DNA from: Rhytidiadelphus loreus
Taxonomy: Eukaryota; Streptophyta; Bryopsida; Hypnales; Hylocomiaceae
Direction of reading: 5' to 3'
DNA length: 64,000 nt
NCBI GenBank assembly: GCA_947034895.1
Contig: OX344764.1
Coordinates: 21,328,001 to 21,392,000, forward strand
Positions 48,138 through 59,017 of the stretch are shown here, piece by piece; positions within the stretch are counted from its first letter, which is position 1; each line of letters starts with the position of its first letter. The translations under genes were made by a program, and so were the position numbers. A model generated the notes under the pieces. That model was not told the origin of the DNA. It made no database searches and worked only from the letters and a program-made list of their open reading frames with translations.

Positions 48138-48871
48138 TTTAGGGTGATTGCAAGAAAGACCGAACGATTTTGGTAGCGTTTGGTCAAAAACTGTGTTTTT
48201 TCTGCCCGGTACTAGGAGTACTAGGAGTACTACAAAATGGATCAATCTCAGCCGTTGATCTGAAAAATCAACGGCCAATAGTACATTTGAGTACTTTATA
48301 ATACTGAAACAGTACTACTTAAAAAAAATGACAGTTTGTCACAGAAAGTAGATAAAATTAAGTATAAATTAATAAAAATTAGAAAATCATGAATAAAAAA
48401 AACTAAAAATTGGCCATTTATAAAGACTTGATAGTGATTACATTTTACCAAAAACTAGAAGTTGAAACCATTATAAATGTTTGGAGTGCTATGTGCAAGG
48501 GACCCCTATTCGCATGCATGTTGAGGACAAAAAATTGTGTTTTTGTGAATGCCCTTTGGTAGGCACATGCTCATCTAGTGTGGGAATAGCCCACAAAAAA
48601 TTCAAGTGAACATCATAATTTTTGGATGCTCTACAATACTAAAAACCCCTAAACCGCAAAGTGTGACAAATTAGCTAAATTGACATTTAATTATAAAATT
48701 ATTTTTCAAAATTTATGAAAAATAATGAATCTCATGATTTCTCAGTTAGCCATCTTCAATAAAAATTTCAAGTCCATCGGCTTCATTTTCCAAAAGTTAT
48801 GATTGATGGCAACTTAGTCACTTCAATTTGTGACGCCAAATAAGACCGGTCTTTCTTGCAATCACCCTTTA
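48138..48871. mobile_element. 726-bp element with exact 21-bp TIRs and TTTA duplication
   Basis: GGGTGATTGCAAGAAAGACC plus G (48142-48162) is repeated exactly in reverse at 48847-48867. TTTA flanks both ends (48138-48141 and 48868-48871). The interior contains tandem ACTAGGAGT units and a small palindrome (CCGTTGATC...ATCAACGG). No ORF. The superfamily is not clear: 4-bp TTTA is unusual for common plant MITEs. Confidence 0.88.
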
Positions 48872-49769
48872 GTGCAATGGTAGATCCAATAGTATGGACG
48901 TGGCTTGTGGATCATAGTTTTAAACTTTTATTTTCAAATTCATTGTTAAATTACTCTTCTAAAATTGCAATTTATTTTTCAAAATTTTCACATTTTTCAA
49001 AATTTGGACTACCCCTTGATCTTTGAAGCATAATGCTCCTACAATAATTTAACCTATTAATGCCTCTAATACTGATTTTCCAAATTTTCTTGAAATCAAT
49101 GTTGGTTGAAAATTTTCTATATTTGTACTAATTTTCATCAATTAAAAATATATTAAGTGACACTAGTACTATTGAATTAGAAGCATGGCCCAAGTAGATT
49201 AGGGAAATGACGCATGTGAGACCCACATGAAAAATGTGAAGATGAAAAACTTGAATACTAATAGGTCTTCTCATAGTCATTTCCCTACTCTTTGTGGCCT
49301 TCTTTCCACTATGTTAATTTGAGAATTGTCTTGAATTTTGCGCCTTCAAAAATTAGGATTGCAAAGCACAACTTTTTTTTGGGCTTTCTGGTGCTAAATT
49401 GCAATAGAAAAATAATCTGGCTTAAAAATGGCATAGAAATGCTTAGAAAAAATTGATGAAATCGTCAAAAAATTTCAAATAAAAAGAATCTTGGATGAAA
49501 TCGCTAGATTGTGAATGAAAACCAAATTATAGCATACAATAATGTGCTAATGTGATATTTTCTATCCAATATGTGGATGAATGTTGAAATTTGGAGCACC
49601 ACTATAACATTTTATATCGCCACATTGTCACTTCTTTGAAAATAAAAAAAGAAACCTGCTGCGGAGTTGCTACCAAACAAAATAAAGTGATGAGAAAATG
49701 GAATCAATTGTGCATGCCTACATGGCACTGATGCCATGGTCACAGGTGACGTACCATTCGGGCCACATG
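48872..49769. other. AT-rich intergenic stretch
   Basis: No gene or element is recognised. Confidence 0.5.
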
Positions 49770-49898
49770 AGTGTCGGGTATTTTTTTTTTTTTTAAAACA
49801 CAAATGAAACGGAATTCCATTACTAGGGGCAAAAATTACAGACCATCAGTCACATGTGGCCTGACGGGGCAAAAGAAACAAAAAACAGTGTCGGGTAT
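49770..49898 (-). mobile_element. Short poly(A) retroposon with exact 12-bp TSD
   Basis: AGTGTCGGGTAT occurs exactly at 49770-49781 and 49887-49898. The insert (about 105 bases) lies on the minus strand: GCCCCGTCAGG, CATGTGACTGATGG, GCCCCTAGT, AATGGAATTCCGTTTCATT, TTGTGTTTT and a run of A. The terminal hairpin and preceding boxes match the copy at 42397-42568. Confidence 0.9.
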
Positions 49899-50124
49899 CG
49901 TTAATTGCCTATGAATGTAGAACAGCGTCCATCAATGAAGGCAGAAAATTAAAAATAAACATCCATGATTAACACCAAATTCCTGCAGGACATTAACTTA
50001 AAGCATGACCATTGACTTAATAGTTATCTACTTATGGTAAACTTCAGCTCCAATAGAGGCACGCATTAGAGGAGTAAGTTAGCTCGAAAGAATTGAATTG
50101 GTCGTAGACCTCAAAGCTGCACTG

Positions 50125-50182
50125 AAAGGTAAAGCTTAGCATTTGTGCCAAAAAAAAGAAAAAAAGAAAAGGTAAAGCTTAG
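50125..50182 (+). mobile_element. Extremely 5'-truncated retroposon in the KCS promoter
   Basis: AAAGGTAAAGCTTAG is repeated exactly at 50125-50139 and 50168-50182. Between them lie only CATTTGTGCC and an A-rich tail, that is, the last ten bases of the family's 3' end (CATTTGT or CATTTGTG plus poly(A)). It sits 41 bases upstream of the TATA box. Confidence 0.8.
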
Positions 50183-50222
50183 AGGAATATAGATAGACTG
50201 CCGAACCCAGTTGAATTGAAAC

Positions 50223-50230
50223 TATAAATA
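50223..50230 (+). promoter_or_regulatory. TATA box of the KCS gene (TATAAATA)
   Basis: A consensus TATAAATA stands at a sharp change from AT-rich to balanced sequence. Transcription would start about 30 bases downstream, near 50255. Confidence 0.65.
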
Positions 50231-50254
50231 ACAGATGCGGTGCCTCTCCCAACG

Positions 50255-50791
50255 CCGGTGGAAAATGCTGCTCATCTGGATGCGACAATCCGAAATCCTC
50301 CTCACTGCTGCCTAGCTACGTTGCTCATTCAACCTCCAGTTGCTGTTGACAGACTTCGTGGTCGATCGGCTAGCTGCAGCAGTTTTTTTACTTTCAAGAC
50401 TTCAAGCATCTCCCAGGTAAGCAAACATCCGGCCCGTGAGTACTTCCTGATTGAACTTGAATCGCGCGTGAAGCTCGCAGCTGTTGGATTGAGATCTAGC
50501 TAGAATCCATCCTGTATGCTTGCGACCCCGCGCGGATTAATTGGGGGTGAATGGCGTTCATGTGTCGGTACCCATGAAGTGTGTGCTTAGCAATTTTGGT
50601 TTGGTATGAAACGGGAGTAGTTAGCTGCGTCTCAGCAGAAGGAGACAGTAGTGAGCGCACAACCTGTTGGCCTCTACGTTTCTACTGTATGGCAGCTCAG
50701 TCCGCTGTGTATCATTGTTCTTTTGAACCAGGAGGTCGATCGATCTCGTCATCCAAAGGCTTGGAAGCTGGATCGAAGTTAGCGAGGGGAT
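50255..50791 (+). promoter_or_regulatory. 5' untranslated region of KCS with probable intron (50417-50731)
   Basis: CCCAG|GTAAGC (donor at 50417) and TTGTTCTTTTGAACCAG (acceptor ending at 50731) would remove 315 bases and leave a leader of about 220 bases. The short ORFs inside lack support. The borders are read by eye; the transcription start is inferred from the TATA box. Confidence 0.5.
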
Positions 50792-52750
50792 ATGGTCGAG
50801 CAAGTCGACAAGAGCCTCGACGGCACTGTCCATCTCAATGGACACCATCCTGATGAAAGGACCGCCAAGATGAAACCAGCTGAAGATTTGCCCTGGATGA
50901 GACCAGTTTATAAACAGGTTTTCAGATCCCGAGCCGTTGTATACCCGCTGCTTTTGATGGCGGCCGTACAGGCTTCCACGATTGTCTATAAAAAGATGCA
51001 GCTCCAGGGATTCTTCAGCAACGTAGTCGTAGAGATGTCGTCCACAGTTGACACTTACACTCTGTTTCTAACTCTCATGGCTTTGGGGTTGACATACCTG
51101 GCCTACTACTTCCTTTTCATCCCAGGTCCTACCCTGCTCCTGGATTTCGCATGCTTTCTACCGGACGATGGCAACAAACTCAGCAAACAAACGTACATCG
51201 AGAAGTCGAGGAGGTCCGGATTCTTCACTGAAAAAAGCTTAAACTTTCAGGAGAAAGTGTTGGCTCTGGCAGGTCTCGGAGATGAAACATACGTACCTCC
51301 TTCCATGACCTGTGAACCCGTGGACCGATCCCTCGAAGCCTGCCACTCGGAAGCCCAGACCGTCATCCTTGGTGTCACAGACGAGATCTTCTCACATGGT
51401 GTCGTGAAGCCCAAGGACGTCGACATCCTGGTGGTGAACTGCTGCATGTATAGCCCAGTGCCTTCCCTGGCAGCCATGATTGTAAACCATTACCGGATGC
51501 GCAAAGACATCGATGTTTTCAACTTGGGTGGCATGGGATGCAGTGCTGGATTGATTGCCATTGACTTGGCCAGAAAGCTGATGCGGGGACGACGCAACTC
51601 TTATGCGCTTGTGGTTTCCATGGAGACCGTCAGCGCCATGTTCGGTTACTCCGGCAATGACCGCTCTATGATGGTGGGAAATTGCCTCTTCCGAACCGGA
51701 GGCTCTGGGGTGCTCCTCACCAATCGCCGAGGTAAGCGCACACTGCCTTTGAAACTGTTAATTAGGACTCGCAACGTTCGGCACAAATAACCACATAAGG
51801 GTTAAGAATCAGGCTTGAACTATGGTTGTGACAGATCTATTGAGCAGGCTAGATTGAGTGCTGTTGCTAAGCAGAAAGCCATCCAGTGACCAAGCCCATC
51901 GTCCCCAGAACACCGAGTATCTTGTTCCAAAGCTCTATTCCGGAATATGTTTTGACATTGGTTTGACTCCTTTTAAGTGTCGTAGAATCTTCTCAGCCAG
52001 TGCTGCCAAAGATCAAAGTGGGATGCAGTTAAAGGAATGAAAATTGACGATTGATTCTGTACCCCCCCGTCCACAGGGGACAGATGGAGAGCCAAGTATG
52101 AGTTGCAATACCTTGTACGCACTCACAACGGAGCTGACGATGCGAGCTACAAGTGTGTGCGCTCGGAGCAAGACGAACAAGGGAACCACGGCGTCTCCCT
52201 GTCCAGGGATCTCATGCGGGCAGCAGGCTTGGTTCTGAAGGATAACATCACCACTCTGGCACCCCACATCCTACCCTTGAGTGAGAAAGTGAAATTTGTC
52301 ATCAACTACATCTCTCTTAAGCTCAACAAAGATCAGAAGCCGACCGTCAAGCCCTACATGCCCGACTTCAAGAAAGCCGTGTCGCACTTCGTGGTCCACC
52401 CTGGAGGCAGAGCCGTGCTGGATGGTGTTGCCGAGAAGCTGGATCTTGACGAAGCGAGAATGGAGCCTTCTCGCATGACTCTGCACCGCTTTGGGAACAC
52501 CTCCAGCAGCAGCGTGTGGTATGCCCTGGCCTACCTAGAGGCCAAAGAGCGGGTCAAAAAAGGGGACACGGTGTGGCAAATTACTCTGGGATCGGGATTC
52601 AAATGCAACAGTGCCATTTGGAAGTCCCTGAGAACCTCGCAAAAGGGTCCTTCAAAAAATTGCTGGGCTGAATTCATTGATAAATACCCGATGGAGATTG
52701 TCACCACTCCCCCTCCAGAAACAACTAGGAAAACTGAATCAGAGGTATAG
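50792..52750 (+). CDS. KCS: 3-ketoacyl-CoA synthase (KCS), complete
   Basis: The enzyme condenses malonyl-CoA with a long-chain acyl-CoA, the first and chain-length-determining step of very-long-chain fatty acid elongation at the ER, feeding waxes, cutin, suberin and sphingolipids. Exon 1 is 50792-51731 and exon 2 is 52077-52750. The 345-base intron (GAG|GTAAGC ... CCACAG) splits a Gly codon, restoring NRRGDRWRAKYEL, a KCS signature. The product has 537 residues. Two N-terminal membrane segments lie near 48-66 and 89-110. The FAE1/CUT1-type condensing domain follows. The catalytic triad is intact: Cys250 in GGMGCSAG, His421 in VVHPGGRAVLD and Asn454 in RFGNTSSSS. GSGFKCNSAIW near the C-terminus is also standard. 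The start ATG is the first in frame and gives a normal length. Which KCS subgroup it belongs to cannot be told without a tree. Confidence 0.97.
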
Positions 52751-53190
52751 ATTAAAGCTGCTCATATGATACAAGCCTGAATTTAGTTGAACGATTCAAG
52801 AAATACTCAACTAATTTCTGACTTGCATCATTTATTCTTTTGACGATGTATTCTCTAAGAAATTATGAAAAAACAGGTGGTAACCTGAAAACCCGTGCTT
52901 GGGATAAAGGCTCCTCGTTGCAAAATTTGTAGTGACCGTCACTGGTAATGAGTAAGCTCTTAGGATACAAGTTGGCAAAGCATCACCTCGATGCCAGCAA
53001 CTAAGGTGGGTACACCCATTATGGCACAGTGCCTTAAAGCACACCCTAGATTAAGCCCTTAGATGGTGTAGTTATTTACTGAAAATTGTCAGTGAGTAAA
53101 TATGGTGGTTCATCAAAGAACCATTGGCCACTTTGGTATTGGTGACATGCTTCTAAGCTCACATTACATGTTGATTTGTTTCTCTGACAA
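52751..53190. other. 3' region of KCS and intergenic DNA
   Basis: Likely 3' untranslated sequence just after the TAG. No perfect AATAAA was noticed. Nothing else is recognised. Confidence 0.4.
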
Positions 53191-53426
53191 GGTAATCATT
53201 ATTTTCTCTTCTTTCAAACACATGGACAATTCCCATTGATTACTGACAAGCTTTTCTATTGCTTGATAGTTACTAATTTGATGTTTTTTTTCATTATTTT
53301 AAACACAAGGTAATCATTATTTTCTCTTCTTTCAAACACATGGACAATTCCCATTGATTACTGACAAGCTTTTCTATTGCTTGATAGTTACTAATTTGAT
53401 GTTTTTGTTCATTATTTTAAACACAA
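53191..53426. repeat. Near-perfect tandem duplication, 2 x 118 bp
   Basis: 53191-53308 and 53309-53426 differ at one base (T or G in a T run). The unit starts GGTAATCATTATTTTCTC. It lies between two convergent genes and is probably recent. Confidence 0.95.
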
Positions 53427-54559
53427 TTGCAACTCCATTTCTTATCATTCTGACACTTTGGGAGGAGAACTTTGTACATGTGACTGCTGATTTTTAGTGC
53501 AGCCTATGAGCGCTTTTGAATACTCTACTTCCAAAACTTTGTATCCCTACTGTGGTCTCATATTTGTCAAAATCTGAATTTTTTTGGTGCATTTCTTCCT
53601 TTTCTAAACATCTCTTTACAAACCTATATTCCCTATTATCTACTTAGCCTTCAAATTACTCACAGCCCAATTTATGGCGCTTTTGGGTGTACCCACCTTA
53701 TCTGAGTTCCTGGGTAAGTCTTAGCATCTGTGACAAGCTCACATCCAAATGCTACACAAGAGTAAACTATTATCACATACTGGGGAGAAAGCAGAACCCG
53801 TCCACCATCATTGTCTTCGAACTTGCGCATCAATTGTTCAGTGGAACGGTTCAAATCATCAAGCGTTGAAGAAATGCATAGCACACGTTACCATATCAAT
53901 GAACATTTGAATAAAAGTTCATAACAACGTGCAATCTGTGGAACAACGATCCTCAGAGTCATGGAAAGTGGATAGATTAATTTAAAATCAAACCTAACTA
54001 TTCTTCATGTAGTCGTGAGAACAGACACTGTTCCTATTTTTTCATGGGCAATCGCATCCCTTTCAAAGTCGTGCACAGCTGCCGGCATCGATCCTTAATT
54101 ACACAGTTCATGAGATTTGAGATATGTCCACAAAATTGACCTGAGAATATCAATTCATCCGAACAGAAGCTCCAGACAAGTCGTTTTAGTAAATCAATAT
54201 TCCTAACATAATAGCTGCATTTTTTCACTCAACTAGAAGTTATTCAAGTGTATGCCACTACAGATCCCTTGCACTCGAGCATTTGTCAGTCTAGAGACAT
54301 ACAACGCGTAACTAATAAGAAAAAAATGGACAGATTTTACTGATGTGGGTAGAGAGGAAGCTCTGCGTACCCAAACCTGGAAGGTCCAGTATTTTACAAA
54401 AAAGTTGTCCCTATCTATCTTAGCAAACTACACAGTTCTTCCAAACCACGACTGCTTCACCGTTGATTGAACCCAGAAATCTTTCAGAAAAGGCAGGGGC
54501 ATCAGAAAAGAAATGTACTCTCCAGGAAATAATTGAAGAGATCATGCAGATAGCAGTTT
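53427..54559. other. Intergenic DNA between convergent KCS and AtpI-like genes
   Basis: Contains the presumed 3' untranslated region of the minus-strand gene just below 54560. Short ORFs on both strands near 53670-53880 overlap and show no motif. Confidence 0.5.
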
Positions 54560-56313
54560 CTACTGGGAGTCCGAATCACCTGTGGCGATTATTAACAACA
54601 AGTCCTTGTTGTCCCGATAAGCCTGAATAAGTGCAGCTGCTTTGTAAGCAAAGAAACCCAACATTAGGGGCGTCACCTGCTCACATTAACAGCGTTCGTC
54701 CTCGTAAGAGCGGGGACCCAAATTTCGACTGGACCTCATACTAAATATGCGGTACAGAGCGGAATCTGGCTTGGCCACATTCCCATAAAGCGAAGTAACC
54801 CTTTTCAAAACACACTGTCTCTTACAGGAAGTACAAATGGATCTAGGCAATACATATAAGACGAACAGAAAAAATATTCACAACATACCTCCAAGTGAAA
54901 AGAGTGGCTGGAAGTTCCTGTGAAATGAGTAGAGACGGCCCACAGGGCGTAGAGTCCAGCAGGGATAACTAAGCGGGGAGAAGATAAGGAAATTCCACAT
55001 CCACGAATCGTTTTCTCCAAGGACTCTTGCACATCACTACTACGGATGCCGATTCTGCACCCAGGTGTCCACGCCTGTCAGTACGCAGAACCCCTTGGGA
55101 GCAACTCTGATAATCTGGAACCATTGCCTTCACCTCCAAAATCATTGCAATCCGCAACGAACCTAGAATTAGGTTTAGTCAGCTTACGTCTTCTTCCTCC
55201 TTTTCTGAAAGATGTCTGCAGTATTCTCTTCTGAAACCGAGTCAGCATGACGATAGAGTAATTGCAAGTACAAGTAGCTGCATGTGCATCAGTGGCATAC
55301 GTCAGAGCAAAGAAATTTCCCGTTCTTGCTGCTAAACGAATATTCCAAGAGCGAGTGCACGTGACATGCTAAATTAGAGAGAAGAGTACAAACTCAAATT
55401 CATACGAGTGGTAACAGCTCCTAAAATTACTAAGAAGACTTGGAACTCACCTTCCCAATGCTCCAATTGTGTAGCTTATAGCAGTCTGAAACATAGAGCG
55501 AACACAATACGTTGAGAATTTCCGCACGGAATCGAAAAAAATGCTCGCAATCACCGGAGTTTCATTCAATGCGCACATCAGTAGAGCTCCCAAAAATCAA
55601 CCAAAGAAGGTCATAATCTACAGTAGATTTCGCCTGCCCTACACTATGTCAAGGCAGGAAATTGAGAGTAGATTGAGAACCTGTGGAGAAAGAGTGAGGA
55701 AGATGTAAGCATCAACAGCCGCTGCTACCCCGATTGTTGTAGACGACAGTTCCTTCTTCAGCTGCCACAATTCAACAAACCCGCCAATTCACATCCACTA
55801 ATTCAAAATTGATACAACATATCTATTGATGACCTAATCTCCAGAGAAATCCAGCTGAATTCACCAAGATCGAGCTGCTTACTGCTTCGTACTCCTCAAA
55901 GCCCTTTCTCCGCCGATTCGCCCTGGCTTGCTCCCTATCCTGAGCACCGTTGCAAAATCAACTACACATCAGAATTCAAACATCCACTGCACAATCCAAA
56001 CCTCGCTCACAAAGCCACCACAACCACAGAAAGAATTCTAATTCAAAATTCAAAACCAACACTATGTGCCTGCACAGACCTCCGCGCTGGAGCTCGTGGA
56101 AGGCGTCGGGTCCTCCACAAGGGACTCCGAAGAAGTCCCCCCAACCGTGGCAGTCACTACCAGCGGCCTCCTGCTGCTCGTGGTCGCTCTCACAATGGAG
56201 CTCTGTTGGAGGAAGGGCCCAACCCCACACTGAGAGTAATGCAGCTGTGAATTGGTCACATGAAACCCTAGACCGCCGGGCAGGGTGAGAATCGAAGCCA
56301 GGGACGACGCCAT
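54560..56313 (-). CDS. Plastid AtpI/CGL160-like four-helix membrane protein, seven exons
   Basis: Exons (minus): 56313-56080, 55939-55883, 55761-55681, 55485-55451, 55277-55188, 55054-54889 and 54676-54560. All junctions are GT-AG and keep phase, giving 259 residues. Residues 1 to about 55 look like a chloroplast transit peptide (MASSLASILTLPGG, Ser/Thr/Arg-rich). A basic helix (RANRRRKGFEEYEALKKEL) precedes four hydrophobic segments: TTIGVAAAVDAYIFLTL, TAISYTIGALGSYLYLQLL, RLVIPAGLYALWAV (194-206) and TPLMLGFFAYKAAALIQ (223-239). The GALGS, SPRLVIP and HLEVTPLMLGFFAYK motifs match the C-terminal domain of CGL160, which is related to bacterial AtpI and helps assemble the plastid ATP synthase c-ring. 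The long N-terminal half of CGL160 is missing, so this is probably a shorter paralogue (perhaps the CGLD22 type). The donor of exon 1 (GAG|GTCTGT) is the weakest junction. Confidence 0.8.
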
Positions 56314-56376
56314 AGCTCCAAATTCTCTGCAAATTCGGGAAACAGCTCAATTACCAACGCAGAAACCCGCCAGAGG

Positions 56377-56386
56377 AAACCCTAAA
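56377..56386 (-). promoter_or_regulatory. Telo-box upstream of the AtpI-like gene
   Basis: AAACCCTAAA lies 64 bases before the ATG, on the template side. Telo-boxes are frequent near starts of plant plastid-biogenesis and ribosomal genes. Confidence 0.5.
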
Positions 56387-56441
56387 CTAAACAGTTGGAC
56401 GCAAATGCCTCCTGACCGAAAGATGCAGGGGCTCAAAGGAA

Positions 56442-56710
56442 TCAGAGCATCCCCACCAGGGAGTTCTCTTTCCCTAAACTCGGGACCTCAATCTAGTCAA
56501 CCTTGACTTTATAGGGATGAGACCTCGCGAGTTCTCTATATGAGCTCCAATATAGGGAATTGGGCCCAACTTTTACCGAGTTCTCTATAAATTTGGGGTA
56601 GAGCTCTTGTTTCGAGACCGGTGCGCGCAAGCTTCTGTATCCCCATCCCCATCTGAGGTCCTGTCCCTAAATTTTTAGGGATACAGAACTCCCTGGTGGG
56701 GATGCTCTCA
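56442..56710. mobile_element. PIF/Harbinger-like MITE, 263 bp, TCA duplication
   Basis: Ends are GAGCATCCCCACCAGGGAG plus TTCT and the exact reverse (23 bases). TCA is duplicated at 56442-56444 and 56708-56710. GAGCAT-type termini with 3-bp duplications are seen in Harbinger-type plant MITEs. The left end lies 129 bases upstream of the ATG of the AtpI-like gene, so it forms part of its promoter. Confidence 0.85.
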
Positions 56711-58536
56711 TGCTGCTTCCCAAATTCTGGTAAAGGATAGGCCCATGTTCACTCAAGCCTCACTAACTTAACACTCATCAGCAACCAGATATGAATGAAA
56801 AAATTTATAATTATTTTCAGAAATTAATCCATATGTCAACTACAAGTTTGAAAATTTTCAAATTTATTGGAAAATTATTGTGAATTTCTTAAGAAAAAAA
56901 TGAAGAAATATCATATTAAATATAGGATGTACTAAAAAAATCTGAAATTTTCACCACCAATGTATACACTATAGTGCATAACATCATGGTATAAATCAAA
57001 GTTCTCTTGTCACTCTAAAATTAGACAATCAACAATCCATGGTTATAGGCCCAAAGTTCATATTGCTGTAAAATATTGAAATTTACTAATTTTTCAAAAT
57101 TTCCAGTTGGAGTAGAAACCTCACTTGATAATTTTGACTTTTATTTCATTAGTTGAACTCAAATTCAAAGAAAATCATTTTTATGACTAAAAGTCACATC
57201 AAGAGCAAATAGCAAGAAACAACCAAAATACTCTACAAGGGGGATCCATGGATTGAGCATCTTCTTCTTTAGAAAAGTCAATAATATCATAATGAAGAAA
57301 TTTGCAATACTATTAAATAAAATTTTACTCAAGCAACTTCCAAGAAAAATTGGTTGAAAAAATGTTTTTTTTTTCCATCCTACAAATTTAGATGAAGTTA
57401 TCCAAAAGACAAAAAAAACGTCCACAATGTCCTTTAAGGGCTAAGTGTTAACCCTAAAATGTTGGAGTCTATGATCATGTAGTCAAACATCAAAGTCCTT
57501 TGTCCTTGATGCTCCATTTTTCAATTGAAAATGTATGGATTTTTTATTTATTTTTATTTTTATTTTGCAGAGATTAATTCAATGTTGTCTACATGCCTTA
57601 AAAAATTTAGAATTTTTATGAAAATTTGAATTTTTTTATTAATTATTGAAGAAAGAAAGAAATATTCATATCAAGTACAAAATAAGCTAAAAAAATCTGA
57701 ATTCTTTTCCTTTGGTGTATATTATGACTAAAACCAATTTTTTGTGTCATTCTATAATTAAAAACTTAATAAAATGTGGTAATAGGTCTAAAGTTCAAAT
57801 GATTATAAAAGACACAATTCTAGGAATTTTACAAAATTTCAAATTGGAGTAGAAAGTAAACTTAACAAGATTTATTTCATTAGATGGGCTCAAATTCAAA
57901 AAATATTGTTTTAAAAATGAAAATTTAGAGCAAGGACAAAAATAGTAGGCATTGCGAAATATACTAGAAAGCATCTTTAGTGATATGTGGATTTAGCATC
58001 TTCTTCTCTAAAAAAAATTGTAGTTCCTCAATGAAGGACTTCTTACCACCACTTAATGGATACAAATGCAAGGAACTCTTCCAAAAAACTTTGGATGAAA
58101 ATCATCCATTTTTCAAATACATTAAGGCATGTTTGACCATTCATTAGACACTTTTTGGCTGCATTAACATTCCAAGGTTAAGCTTAGCATAGATTGTCTT
58201 TGAGGAGATGAAGACTCCTTACTTTCATATAACCTTGTTCAATCAATTATAGAAAAAATATGTATTGGATTGGAATGAACAAGCTATGGAAATCATCCAC
58301 CAATCAAATATATATTTTCTCTACATTGATTTGCACTATTAATGAGGGGCAAAATTTAATGTCACCTTGAAAACTAATATCATCAATTAAATTTATATTT
58401 TGTAGTAAGCCATCAACATTGCATTTTGCATTCTTCTAGAAATGTCCCTTTACGATGTTTCAATGACAAGGGCGCACATACAAAATTGCATCAACATTAA
58501 GTTCCCGTTGTTCCCTACAACCTTTCCAGCAATGAA
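56711..58536. other. AT-rich intergenic stretch
   Basis: No gene. GTCCTTTAAGGGCTAA near 57430 resembles the end of the TTAA-element family but has no partner here. Two loosely similar blocks (about 56790-57260 and 57560-58010, both with TCAAATTCAAA and AGCATCTTCTTCT) suggest an old direct duplication of about 760 bp offset. Confidence 0.45.
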
Positions 58537-59017
58537 CACTATAAGAAAACCGTATTTTAGGTGATGTTTAATATAAGAATCAATGTCTAAGTTGATGGAT
58601 TCTAGGTGATGTTAAATTTAACAACCCTTGGTTTTATGTCGATAATGATGTCCAATGGAATAGATGAGCCCTACTACAATATTGAATCTCAATGTTTCAG
58701 TAAGGAAGTGTTCCAAGGTACTAAATTAGTGAAAAGCTTGGGTTAAGACCTCTCTATTCAATGGCTTGCACGAAATGCAAGAAAATCAATTCCACCATAA
58801 CAATAAACTACTAATTATTTGTGAAAGGAATAATAAAAGCGTAGGAGTCAATTGAATAAGATAAAAAAAAATATCTTTTTAAATTCAAAATACAAGAAAC
58901 TCATTATACATATTGCAAATTTGTGTCAAAATTCATGAATATTTTCACACAAAAATTAGAAATTACATTCTACAAATGAATCTCTAAAAATAAAATTTTA
59001 AGGTTCTAGTTGGTTGC

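Noticed and set aside
51247..51477. Minus-strand ORF inside KCS
   Set aside because: It is the antisense shadow of the conserved KCS coding exon.
51732..51790. Reading of KCS exon 1 through the GTAAGC to a stop at 51790
   Set aside because: Splicing at GTAAGC to the acceptor at 52076 restores the conserved NRRGDRWRAKYEL motif, so the extension is intron.
55078..55080. In-frame TGA in the AtpI-like gene and apparent 25- and 30-base introns
   Set aside because: If the donor at 55187 is joined to the acceptor ending at 55055 (GGTGCAG), one normal 133-base intron removes the TGA and keeps the phase, so no stop or ultra-short intron is needed.
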